From contig NZ_WHTD01000086.1 of assembly GCF_009379765.1 (NCBI RefSeq), positions 1-34,610 of the forward strand: DNA of 34,610 nucleotides, written 5' to 3'. Origin of the DNA: Actinophytocola sp. (GTDB lineage Bacteria > Actinomycetota > Actinomycetes > Mycobacteriales > Pseudonocardiaceae). A model generated the notes under the pieces. That model had not been told where the DNA came from and searched no databases. It was given only the letters and a program-made list of their open reading frames with translations. This document shows, in pieces, positions 7,515 through 17,400 of the stretch. The translations under genes were made by a program, and so were the position numbers. Positions within the stretch are counted from its first letter, which is position 1. Each line of letters opens with the position of its first letter.

Positions 7515-8528
7515 ATGTCTTCCGTGCGGCGGCCCATGGCCACGGTCATCTCCCTACTCGCGGCACTGGTTCTGGCCGGTTGCGGCGTCTCGGCGCAACC
7601 CTCGAGCGAGCGGCCGGCGAGCGGCGGCGACACCTCCGAGGCCGCGACGTTCCCCCTCTCGGTCGAGCACAAGTACGGCACCACCGAGATCCCGAAGGAG
7701 CCGAAGCGGGTCGTCACGCTGGGCCTGTCCGACCAGGACGCGGTGCTGGCGCTGGGCGTCAAGCCGGTCGGCGCGGTCGACTGGTTCAAGGAGCGCCCGT
7801 ACGGACTGTGGCCGTGGACCAAGGACCTGTGGGGCGCCGACACCCCGGAGATCGTCGGCGAGCGGGACGACTTCAGCTTCGAGAAGATCCTCAACCTGCA
7901 CCCGGACCTGATCCTCGCGCTGTACTCGGGGATGACCAAGGACCAGTACGACGAGCTGACCAAGATCGCGCCGACGGTCGGGCAGCCCAAGGACTTCGCC
8001 GACTACGGCGCGCCGTGGCAGGACATGACCCGGCTCGCCGGGGAGGCGCTCGGCAAGCCCGACGAGGTCGAGAAGCTCATCACCGACGTCGACGACCGGT
8101 TCGCGAAGGTGCGCGCGGACCACCCGGACTGGAAGGGCAAGACGGTCGCCGTGGTCGACCCGTACCAGCCGGGCCAGTACGCGGTGTTCCAGAAGACCGA
8201 CCCGAAGGCCGTCTTCATGACCGAGATGGGCTTCACCGTCCCGGACGAGATCAACGAGGCGGCGGGCGACAACAACGCGGCCGAGATCTCCACCGAGCGC
8301 GCGGACATGATCGACCAGGACCTGGTGCTGTTCCTCACCGCCGACCCGGCCGCCGAGGCGCGGGTGAAGGCCGACCCGGTGTACCAGGGCCTCGCGGCGG
8401 CCCGGGAGAACCGGGCGATGTTCGTGCCCTACGCGCAGCCGCCGATCGGCGCGGCGCTGTCGTTCAACACCGTACTGAGCATCCCGTACGCCCTCGACGA
8501 GTTCGTGCCACTGCTCGACAAGTCCTGA
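7515..8528 (+). CDS. Iron-siderophore-binding lipoprotein (FecB/FepB-like)
   Basis: 337-residue extracytoplasmic receptor that delivers the ferric siderophore to the permeases. The ATG 7515 is preceded by GAAGAGGAG and begins a lipoprotein signal peptide: MSSVRR, a hydrophobic stretch, then the lipobox LAGC with Cys23. The mature part carries the periplasmic-binding-protein fold of the helical-backbone type: PKRVVTLGLSDQDAVLALGV near the start, then NLHPDLILALYSGM and AAEISTERADMIDQDLVLFL. A longer frame back to 7467 runs through the iron box and is not the start. It is divergent from the importer operon and 26 bases upstream of the NRPS, so probably co-transcribed with it. Confidence 0.95.
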   Translation: MSSVRRPMATVISLLAALVLAGCGVSAQPSSERPASGGDTSEAATFPLSVEHKYGTTEIPKEPKRVVTLGLSDQDAVLALGVKPVGAVDWFKERPYGLWPWTKDLWGADTPEIVGERDDFSFEKILNLHPDLILALYSGMTKDQYDELTKIAPTVGQPKDFADYGAPWQDMTRLAGEALGKPDEVEKLITDVDDRFAKVRADHPDWKGKTVAVVDPYQPGQYAVFQKTDPKAVFMTEMGFTVPDEINEAAGDNNAAEISTERADMIDQDLVLFLTADPAAEARVKADPVYQGLAAARENRAMFVPYAQPPIGAALSFNTVLSIPYALDEFVPLLDKS

Positions 8529-8554
8529 GCCGGTCGAGATCGTCGGGGGTTGGG

Positions 8555-11500
8555 ATGGGGATGCTGCCGCTGACTGGTGGGCAGGCCGGGGTCTGGTACG
8601 CCCAGCAGGTCGAGCCGGCCGGGACCGCGTTCAACATCGCGCTGTACGTGGACATCCGGGGGCCGGTCGAGCTCGACCGGTTGGCGGCGGCCGTGGCGGC
8701 GACCGTCGGTGAGGCCGAGAGCCTGCACAGGCGGTTCGAGGTGCGCGACGGCACGCCGTGGCAGGTCGCCGCGCCGCGGGGCGAGGCCGGCGTGCCGCTG
8801 GTGGACTTCCGCGCCGGCGCCGACCCGGACGCCGCGGCGCAGGCGTGGATGCTCGAGGACCGGGCCCACCCGATGGATCTGGCGCGGGGACCGCTGTTCC
8901 GGCACGCGCTGCTGCGGCTCACCGACGACCGGGTGCTGTGGTACCAGCGCTACCACCACATCGTCATCGACGGGGTCGGCCTCGCGCTGCTCACCCACCG
9001 GGCCACCGAGCACTACGCGGGCGGCTCGCTGTCCGAAGTGGACTGGTCGCTCGCGCGGCTCACCGACGCGGACGCGGCCTACCGGGCGAGCGAGCGGTTC
9101 GCCGTCGACCGGGCGCACTGGCTGGCCCGGTTCGCCGACGCGCCGGAGCCGGCCCGGGTGCTGGACCTGGCGACGAACCCGATCCGCCGGATCGAGCGCC
9201 GCCGGTCCACAGTGGACTCCGAGCGGACCGCGCGGCTGCGTGTGTTCGCCGGGCGGGCCGGGGTGCGGCCGTCGCGGGTGCTGATCGCGGCGGTGGCCGG
9301 CTACGTGCACCGGGTCACCGGCGCCGCCGACGTGGTGCTCGGGCTGCCGGTCACCGGGCGGGCCGGGGCAGTCCAGCGCGCCGTGCCGGGCATGGTGTCC
9401 AACGTGCTGCCGCTGCGGCTGCGGGTCGACTCCGCCGTACCGGTCGGCGAGCTCGTCGACACCGCGGCCGCGGAGGTGGGCTCCGTCGTGGCGCACGGGC
9501 GGTTCCGGGCCGAGGAGCTGGCGCGGGAGCTGGGCACTGCCGACGGGGTCGCGGGGCTCGTCGGGCCGACCGTGAACATCGTCGGCTACGCCCCGGTCCT
9601 GCCGTTCGGCGCGGCCACCGGCACGGTGCACGAGGTGTGGCCGGGGCCGGTGTCCGACCTCGCGGTCAACATCTTCGAGCACCCGGACGGCACGATCGCG
9701 CTGGACCTGGACGCCGACGCCTCGGTGTGCGGGCCCACGGAGCTCACCGCCCACGAGCACGGCCTGCTCGCCGTGCTGGACGCGATGACCGGGTCGCCCT
9801 CGCTGCCGCTGCGCGAGGTCGAGCTGGTGCCGCCGGCCGAGCGGTCCCGGCTGATCGAGCTCGGCACCTCCCCGCGCGAGACCGACGAGGTGACCTGGCC
9901 CGCGGCGTTCGAGGCCCAGGTGCGGCGCACCCCGGACGCGGTCGCGCTGGTGTGCGAGTCCACGACCCTGACGTATGCGGAGCTGAACGCGGCGGCGAAC
10001 CGGTTGGCCCGCCTGCTGATCGCCCGCGGCGTGGTGGCCGAGGACGTCGTCGCGGTGGCCATGCCGCGCACGCCGACGCTGGTCGTGGCGCTGCTCGCGG
10101 TGATGAAGGCAGCGGCGGCCTACCTGCCGCTGGACACCGACCACCCGGTGGACCGGCTGGCGTACATGGTCGCCGACGCGGGCGCCCGGCTGGTGCTGAC
10201 CACGTCCGACAACGACGTACCGGGTGAGCGGCTGCCGCACGACAGCCTGGATCTGACCACTGTCGACCTGTCCACATATGACTCCTCCGATGTGGACGTC
10301 ACGGTGCCGTTGCAGGGAGCGGCCTACGTGATCTACACATCCGGCTCGACCGGGCGACCGAAGGGGGTGGCGGTCCCGCACGACGGCGTCGGCAGTCTGG
10401 TCGCGACCGCGGTGGACCGGCTCGGCGTGTCCGCCGGGAGCCGGGTGCTGCAGTTCGCCTCGGTCGGGTTCGACGTCGCCGTGTGGGACCTCTGCATGGC
10501 ACTGGGCACCGGCGCGCGGGTCGTGCTGGTGCCGCAGGAGCGCCGGGTCGCCGGGCCGGAGCTGACCGGCTACATCGCCGACCACGGCGTGACACACATG
10601 ATCCTGCCGCCGTCGCTGGTGGCCGCGCTGCCGCCGGGCTGCCGGCTGCCGGCCGGCGCGGTGTTGGTGGTCGGGACCGAGGCGGTGCCGGCCGAGCTGG
10701 TGGCGCGCTGGTCGTCGACGCAGCGGGTGGTGGTCGCGTACGGGCTCACCGAGGCGACGGTGAACTCGACGCTGTGGCTCGCCGAACCGGGCTGGGACGG
10801 TCCGGTGCCGATCGGTGGGCCGGACCCGAACACCCGGCTGTACGCGCTGGACGGCGCGCTGCGGCCGGTCGGCGTCGGGGTGGTCGGTGAGCTGTACGTC
10901 GGCGGCCGGGGCCTCGCCAGGGGCTATCGCGGCCGGCCAGGGCTCACGGCCGAGCGGTTCGTCGCCGATCCCTTCGCCGAGCCGGGTGCGCGCATGTACC
11001 GCACGGGTGACCGGGTGCGCTGGCGGGAGGACGGGAACCTGGAGTTCCTCGGCCGGTCGGACGGCCAGGTGAAGATCCGCGGGCACCGGGTGGAGCCGGG
11101 CGAGATCGAGAGCGTGCTGCTGCGCCACCCCTCGGTCGGGCAGGCGGTCGTGCTCGCGCGTCCGGACCAGCGGGGCGGGCTGCGGCTGGTGGCTTACGTC
11201 GTCGGCGATGTGGACCCGCGCGCCGTGCGCGAGTACGCGGGCGAGCACCTGCCCGAGTACCTGGTGCCGGCCGCGGTGATCACCGTGGCCGATCGGCTTC
11301 CGTTGACCCCCAACGGAAAGCTCGACACGCAAGCGCTGCCGGAGCTGGGCTGGGCGACACTGGTCGGCTCGTCGGCGCCGAGCACGGATGCCGAGCGGGT
11401 GCTGGCCGAGGTGTTCGCCGAGGTGCTCGGGCTGCCGTCGGTGGGCGTGCGGGACAGCTTCTTCGAGCTCGGCGGCGACAGCATCGTCGCGATCCAGCTG

Positions 11501-13198
11501 GTCGGCAAGGCCCGCGCGGCCGGGATCCTGCTCACCCCGCGGGAGGTGTTCCGGCACCGCACGGTGGCCGCGCTGGCCGCGACCGCCGTCGTCCGCGACA
11601 CCGCGCCCGCGCGACACGACTCCGGTACCGGTGTGGTCCCCGCGACGCCGATCATCGGCTGGCTGCGTGACCTCGCCGCGCCGGGCGGCCGCGTCGACGG
11701 CTTGCACCAGTCGATGCCGCTGCACGTCCCCGACCTCGACGGCGACCAGCTCACGTCCGTCCTGCAACGGCTGGTGGACCATCACGACCTGCTGCGCGCC
11801 ACGCTCACTCCGGAGTGGACCCTCGACGTCCCGCCCGCTGGCTCGGTGCGGGCAGCGGACCTGATCGACGAGGTCGGTCCGGGCGCGGACGTGCGGCGGC
11901 AGGAGAAGCTCGCCGTCGCGCGGCTGGCGCCGAGCGAGGGCCGGATGCTGCGGGCGGTGTGGTTCCCGGCCGAGCAGCGGCTGCTGCTCGTCGCGCACCA
12001 CCTCGTGGTGGACGGGGTGTCGTGGCGGATCCTGGCCGAGGACCTGGCCGCGCTCGCCGCCGGCCGTGCGCCGCGGCCGGTGCCGACGTCGTTCCGCTCC
12101 TGGGCGACGGCGCTGGCCGACGTCGACCGGACCGCCGAGCTGCCGGTGTGGCGCGCACAGCTCGCCGGCGCGGTCCGTCCACTCGGGACCCGCCCGCTGG
12201 ACCGGGCGGCCGACACCGCGGCCACGGCCCGCACGCTCACCGTGTCGCTGCCGCCCGAGGTGACGACGCCGCTGCTGGCCACGCTGCCGGCCGCGTACCA
12301 CGGCTCGGTCAACGACGTTCTCCTTGCCGCGCTGGCGATCGCGGTCACCCGGTGGCGCGGCGGCGACGAGGCGCTGGTCGAGCTGGAGGGGCACGGGCGC
12401 GAGGAGCAGCTGGTGCCGGGCGCGGACCTGTCGCGGACGGTCGGCTGGTTCACCAGCACGTTCCCGGTCCGGCTGAGCCCCGGCGCAGGGGACCTCGACA
12501 CGGCGGTGAAGCGGGTCAAGGAGCAGCTGCGTGCGGTGCCGGACAACGGGATCGGCTACGGGCTGGTCCGCGACCGGCTCGGCGGGCCGGTGCCGGAGCT
12601 GCTGTTCAACTACCTGGGCCGGTTCAGCGGCGGCGACGGGTTCGGCGGTGGCGCCGACCCGGCGATGCCGCTGGGCCACCTGCTGGAGATCAACGCACTG
12701 GTGCGGGACGGCACGTTCACGGCGAACGTGACATGGCCGTCGGGTGCAGTCGACGAGTCCGAGGTCGAGCGGTTCGCGGCGCTGTGGCGCTCGGTGCTGG
12801 TGGAGTTGTCCACTCTGGACGGTGGGGGGCACACGCCGTCGGACTTCCCGCTGGTGCCATTGGACCAGGCCGAGGTGGACGCGCTCGGCCCGGTGGCCGA
12901 CGTGCTGCCGGCGTCACCGCTGCAGGAGGGCTTCTTCTTCCACGCCGAGGTCGACGCCGACGACGTCTACCTCGTGCAGCAGACTGTCGAGCTGACCGGG
13001 TCGGTCGACGCGGCCGCGTTGCGCCGGGCCGCGCAGGCGGTGCTGACCGGCACGCGCCGCTGCGGGCGTCGTTCCGCCAGCTGCCGGACGGCCGGCTCCT
13101 GCAGCTCATCGCGGAGGGCGTCGCGGTGCCGTGGCGCGAGACCACCGGCGACCCGGCCGAGGTCGCCGCCGCCGAGCGGGCCGTCCGGTTCGACCTGA
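8555..13198 (+). CDS. NRPS fragment 1: C1-A1-PCP1-E1 and start of C2
   Basis: ATG 8555 (MGMLPLTGGQAGVWYAQQ) follows the lipoprotein stop by 26 bases. C1 spans about 8560-9830 with HHIVIDG intact. A C domain at the start of module 1 suggests a starter-type domain that may acylate the first amine. A1 spans about 9890-11345 (YTSGSTGRPKG, YRTGD, NGKLD); by eye its specificity code is DVWIVGAVNK. PCP1 is about 11380-11600 (LGGDSI, Ser codon 11480). E1 is about 11640-12830 (HHLVVDGVSW, LLFNYLGRF). C2 begins at about 12895 (VLPASPLQEGFFF). Native coding stops at about 13048, where one C is missing from a CCC run. The last 50 codons to the stop at 13198 are out of frame. Confidence 0.9.
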   Translation: MGMLPLTGGQAGVWYAQQVEPAGTAFNIALYVDIRGPVELDRLAAAVAATVGEAESLHRRFEVRDGTPWQVAAPRGEAGVPLVDFRAGADPDAAAQAWMLEDRAHPMDLARGPLFRHALLRLTDDRVLWYQRYHHIVIDGVGLALLTHRATEHYAGGSLSEVDWSLARLTDADAAYRASERFAVDRAHWLARFADAPEPARVLDLATNPIRRIERRRSTVDSERTARLRVFAGRAGVRPSRVLIAAVAGYVHRVTGAADVVLGLPVTGRAGAVQRAVPGMVSNVLPLRLRVDSAVPVGELVDTAAAEVGSVVAHGRFRAEELARELGTADGVAGLVGPTVNIVGYAPVLPFGAATGTVHEVWPGPVSDLAVNIFEHPDGTIALDLDADASVCGPTELTAHEHGLLAVLDAMTGSPSLPLREVELVPPAERSRLIELGTSPRETDEVTWPAAFEAQVRRTPDAVALVCESTTLTYAELNAAANRLARLLIARGVVAEDVVAVAMPRTPTLVVALLAVMKAAAAYLPLDTDHPVDRLAYMVADAGARLVLTTSDNDVPGERLPHDSLDLTTVDLSTYDSSDVDVTVPLQGAAYVIYTSGSTGRPKGVAVPHDGVGSLVATAVDRLGVSAGSRVLQFASVGFDVAVWDLCMALGTGARVVLVPQERRVAGPELTGYIADHGVTHMILPPSLVAALPPGCRLPAGAVLVVGTEAVPAELVARWSSTQRVVVAYGLTEATVNSTLWLAEPGWDGPVPIGGPDPNTRLYALDGALRPVGVGVVGELYVGGRGLARGYRGRPGLTAERFVADPFAEPGARMYRTGDRVRWREDGNLEFLGRSDGQVKIRGHRVEPGEIESVLLRHPSVGQAVVLARPDQRGGLRLVAYVVGDVDPRAVREYAGEHLPEYLVPAAVITVADRLPLTPNGKLDTQALPELGWATLVGSSAPSTDAERVLAEVFAEVLGLPSVGVRDSFFELGGDSIVAIQLVGKARAAGILLTPREVFRHRTVAALAATAVVRDTAPARHDSGTGVVPATPIIGWLRDLAAPGGRVDGLHQSMPLHVPDLDGDQLTSVLQRLVDHHDLLRATLTPEWTLDVPPAGSVRAADLIDEVGPGADVRRQEKLAVARLAPSEGRMLRAVWFPAEQRLLLVAHHLVVDGVSWRILAEDLAALAAGRAPRPVPTSFRSWATALADVDRTAELPVWRAQLAGAVRPLGTRPLDRAADTAATARTLTVSLPPEVTTPLLATLPAAYHGSVNDVLLAALAIAVTRWRGGDEALVELEGHGREEQLVPGADLSRTVGWFTSTFPVRLSPGAGDLDTAVKRVKEQLRAVPDNGIGYGLVRDRLGGPVPELLFNYLGRFSGGDGFGGGADPAMPLGHLLEINALVRDGTFTANVTWPSGAVDESEVERFAALWRSVLVELSTLDGGGHTPSDFPLVPLDQAEVDALGPVADVLPASPLQEGFFFHAEVDADDVYLVQQTVELTGSVDAAALRRAAQAVLTGTRRCGRRSASCRTAGSCSSSRRASRCRGARPPATRPRSPPPSGPSGST

Positions 13199-14484
13199 GC
13201 GTGCCGCCGCTGCTGCGCGTGACGCTGGTCCGCGGCGAGGACCGGAGCCGGGTCGTGCTGACCCTGCACCACATCGCGACCGACGGATGGTCCGCGCCGC
13301 TGCTGGTCCACGAGCTGCTCGCGCTCTACGCGACCGGTGACCTGCCGCGGCTGCCCGAGGTGCCGCCGTACCGCCGCTACCACGAGTGGCTCGCCGAACG
13401 GGACCACGAGGAGTCCCGCGCCGCGTGGCGCTCCGCACTGTCCGGTCTGGACGGACCGACCCTGCTGCCCGGCACCGTCCCGGCAGCGCGGGCGCGCCCG
13501 GCGTCGCTGACGATCGACGTCGCGGCCGAGCCGCTGGCCGCCCTGGCCCGCGCGCACGACCTGACGCTGAACACGCTGGTGCAGGGCGCGTGGGGGCTGC
13601 TGCTGGGCCGGCTCACCGGCCGGGAGGACGTGGTGTTCGGCACCACCGTGTCCGGCCGGTCGTCCGAAGTGGACGGTGTAGGCGCGATGATCGGCCTGTT
13701 CGCCAACACGCTGCCGGTGCGGCTGCGCTGGCGTCCCGACCAACCGGCCGTCGAGGCGCTGGCCGCGTTGCAGGCGGAGCAGTCGGACCTGACCGACCAT
13801 CACCACGTCGGCCTGGCGGAGCTCCAGCGCCTCGCCGGTCTGCCGGAGCTGTTCGACACGCTGCTGGTGTTCGAGAACTACCCGGTCGAGGCGACGCTGA
13901 CCGACCCGGCCGGCACGATCGAGGTCACCGACGTCACCGCGCACGGCGAGGGCCACTACCCCCTGGCGTTGATCGTCCTGCCCGGCGAACGGCTGGCGAT
14001 CCACCTCGAGTACGACAGCGCGCGCCTCGCCCCGGAGGGGGCCGACCGCATCGGCACGAGCCTGCGCCACCTCCTGACGGCGCTGGCCGAGGACCCGACC
14101 CGCCCGGTGTCCCACCTGGACACACACCCCGACGCCGCCGTGCTCACCGGCCCGGACCTGCCGCTCCCCCCGGCAACGCTGGCCGATCTGGTCGACGCGC
14201 AGGCCGCCCGGACCCCGGACGCGGTGGCGATACTGGTGTCCCGTGATCCTGGCCCCGAGCCCCTCACCTACCGCGAGCTGGTCGCCTGGTCCCAGGCGGT
14301 GGCCGACCGGTTGCCGGCGGGCCCTGGCGATGTGGTCGCGGTGGAGATCCCGCGGTCGACCGAGCTGATCGTGGCGTTGCTGGGCGTGCTGCGGACGGTG
14401 CCGCCTACCTCCCGATCGACGTCGACCACCCGGCCGACCGCCGCACGTTCATGCGCACCGACGCGGGCGCGGCGACGGTTCTGA
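13051..14484 (+). CDS. NRPS fragment 2: rest of C2 and start of A2
   Basis: Continues C2 in a new frame from HAPLRASFRQLPDG at 13051, after the first deletion. C2 keeps HHIATDGWS near 13270 and the GREDVVFGTTVSGR element, so it looks catalytically complete. A2 begins at about 14180 (LADLVDAQAARTPDAVA). Coding is native to about 14397, where VALLGVLRT should continue GAAYLPIDVDHP but one G is missing, so the frame runs out at 14484. The fragment has no start codon of its own at the junction and would not be made as a useful protein if the shifts are real. Confidence 0.8.
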   Translation, partial: HAPLRASFRQLPDGRLLQLIAEGVAVPWRETTGDPAEVAAAERAVRFDLSVPPLLRVTLVRGEDRSRVVLTLHHIATDGWSAPLLVHELLALYATGDLPRLPEVPPYRRYHEWLAERDHEESRAAWRSALSGLDGPTLLPGTVPAARARPASLTIDVAAEPLAALARAHDLTLNTLVQGAWGLLLGRLTGREDVVFGTTVSGRSSEVDGVGAMIGLFANTLPVRLRWRPDQPAVEALAALQAEQSDLTDHHHVGLAELQRLAGLPELFDTLLVFENYPVEATLTDPAGTIEVTDVTAHGEGHYPLALIVLPGERLAIHLEYDSARLAPEGADRIGTSLRHLLTALAEDPTRPVSHLDTHPDAAVLTGPDLPLPPATLADLVDAQAARTPDAVAILVSRDPGPEPLTYRELVAWSQAVADRLPAGPGDVVAVEIPRSTELIVALLGVLRTVPPTSRSTSTTRPTAARSCAPTRARRRF

Positions 14485-17400
14485 CCCCCAGCGAGGTCGA
14501 GGCCGCCCGCACCGCGCATGCCGAGCCGAGACCTTCGCCGGCCACGCCGGACGATCCCGCCTACCTGATCTACACCTCCGGCTCCACCGGGCGACCCAAG
14601 GGCGTCTCGGTGCCGCACCGGGCGATCGTCAACCAGCTCTGCTGGCTGCGGCACGAGTTCGGGCTCGACGCGAGCGATCGGGTGCTGCACCAGATCTCCG
14701 CCGGCTTCGATCCCTCACTCCTCGAGATCTTGTGGCCGCTCACCACCGGCGCCGCCGTCGTACTCGCCGGGCGGGACGGGCACCGCGACCCCGGCCAGCT
14801 GGCCGCCACGATCCGCGAGCACCGGGTGACCACGCTGATGACTGTCTCGTCCATGCTCCCGGCGTTGCTCGCGGCCGGTGCGGACGGGTCGTCGCCGCGG
14901 GTGTTCGCCGGCGGCGACGCCCTTCCCGCCGAGGTGGCCGACCGGTGGCGGGGCCCGCTGTACAACGTCTACGGGCCTACCGAGACCGCCGTCCAGGTGG
15001 CCTGGTGGCGCCACGACGGCCAGCAGTCCGGCGGCACCGTCCCCATCGGACTCCCGGTCGCCAACACCCGGCTCTACGTGCTCGACCGCTACCTGCGCCC
15101 GGCACACGAGGGCGAGCTGTACGTCGCGGGCGCGCAGCTGGCCATCGGGTACCACGACCGGCCGGGGACGACCGCGGAGCGGTTCGTCGCCGACCCGAAC
15201 GGTGCGCCGGGCGAGCGCATGTACCGCACCGGCGACCTCGTGCGCCGGCTGGACAACGGCGCGCTCGGCTACCTCGGCCGCGCGGACCGCCAGGTGAAGA
15301 TCCGCGGCAACCGGGTCGAGCTCGGCGAGGTCGAGGCCAGGCTCGCCACCCGGCCCGGGGTCACCCAGGCCGCCGCGGCCGTCCACGGCACCCGGCTGGT
15401 CGGCTACCTCACACCATCCACTGTGGACATAGAGGCGGTCCGGGCCGCGCTCGCGGCGGCACTGCCCGCGCCGCTGGTGCCGGACGTCCTGGTGGCCCTC
15501 GACGCGATGCCGCTCACCCCGAGCGGCAAGCTCGACCGCAACGCCCTGCCCGCCCCCGCGATCGAGCGCGCGCGGGCCAACGACCCGCGCGACGACCGCG
15601 AACGAGCGCTGTGCGACATCTTCGCCGCGGTGCTCAAGCTCGACCGGGTCGGCGCGGACGAGGACTTCTTCACCCTCGGCGGCGACAGCATCCTCTCGAT
15701 CACCGTCGCCGGCCAGGCCCGCAAGGCCGGCATCGACGTGAGCCCGAAAGAGGTGTTCGAGCACCGCACCCCGGCCGCGCTCGCCGCCCTCGCCGCGCCG
15801 CCCCCTGCGACACCGGCCGACCGGGACGGCATCGGCGACATCCCGCTCCTGCCGGTGGTGCACCAGCTTCGCGAACGCGGCGGCCCGATCGACCGCTTCA
15901 CCCTGTCCATGCTCGTCCAGACCCCGGCGGGCGCGACGGGGGACCGGCTCACCGCCACCCTGCACCCGATCCTCGACCGGCACGACGGCCTCCGCCAGCG
16001 GCTCACCAGGATCGCCCCGGTCCTCTGGTCGCTCGAAGCACTCCCCACCGCGACGGTCGAGGTGCACCGCGTCGACGTGACCGGGCTCGACGACCTGCGG
16101 CCGGTGATCGCCACCGAGTCCGCCGCGGCAGCGGTCCAGCTCGCCCCCGAAGCCGGCACGATGCTGCGGTTCGTCTGGTTCGACGCGGGCCCCGAGCCCG
16201 GCCGGCTGCTGATCGTCGCGCACCACCTGGTGGTCGACGGCGTGTCCTGGCGGATCCTGTTCGAGGACCTCGCGACCGCATGGCGGGGCGGCGAGCTCGA
16301 TCCCGTCCCCACCTCACTGCGCCGCTTCGCCCGCACCGTCGCCGAGCAGGCGCGGGCCCCGCACCGGCTCGCCGAGCTGACCCACTGGACCGAGACCCTC
16401 GCCCCCGGCGCGGACCTCGTCCCCGGCGCCCGCCCCGGGCTGGTACGCGACCTGCACGGCCACGTCGTCGAACTGTCCACGGAGGACACCGCGCCGCTCC
16501 TGCGGGGCGCCGACCTGCACGAGGTGCTGCTCACCGCGTTGCGCGTCGCGGTCACCCGGTGGCGCGGGAACGCCGACCTGCTCGTCGACGTGGAACGGCA
16601 CGGCCGCGAGGGCGACCTCGACCTGTCCCGCACGGTCGGCTGGCTCACCAGCGTCCAACCGGTCCGGCTGCCGGCCGCCGCGAACACGGTCGAGCTGGTC
16701 CGCGAATGTCTGCGGAGCGCACCGGACCACGGGATCGGCCACGGCATGCTGCGCCACCTCAACGCGCAGGCAGCCCCGTTGCTCGCGCAGCTGCCGCCGG
16801 CCCAGGTGCTGTTCAACTACTTCGGCCGCTTCCCCGCCGCGCAGCACCAGGACTGGGCGCCCGCGCCCGAAGCCGACGCGCTCGACCTGCTGCCCCACCC
16901 CGAGATGGGCATGTCGCACGTGCTCGCGCTCGACGCCATGTGCGCGGAGACCCCCGACGGGCCCCGGTTGCGGGCCACCTGGACCTGGGCGGGCGGGCTC
17001 ACGGCGGAGGACGTGCGCACGCTCGCCGGCGAGTGGCGGGCGGCGCTGCACGAGCTGGCGGGCGCCGACTCCCGCCTGCTCGATCACGTCCAGACGCTCG
17101 CCGGGCAGCCGGTCGAGGAGATCTGGCCGCTGTCGCCGCTGCAGGAAGGCCTGTTCTTCCACGCCACCTACGACGCGACCGAGCTCGACGTCTACACCGC
17201 GCAGAGCGCGATGGACTTCGACCACCGCCTCGACCTCGACCGGCTCCGCAAGGCGTGCGCGACGCTGCTCGCACGCAACGCCGGCCTGCGCGCCGGGTTC
17301 ACCAGCGACGGCGTACCCGGCCCGGTGCAGTTCGTCGCGGGCGCACCCGAGCTGCCGATCGAGGAGATCGACCTCAGCGACGTCGTGGATCCGCACGGCC

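Noticed and set aside
8429..12832. Very long open frame on the minus strand (1,467 codons) under the NRPS, and similar ones under most plus-strand genes
   Set aside because: Composition is Arg/His/Pro/Gly-rich with no domain motifs. It is the antisense shadow of high-GC coding sequence, while the plus strand carries continuous NRPS motifs.
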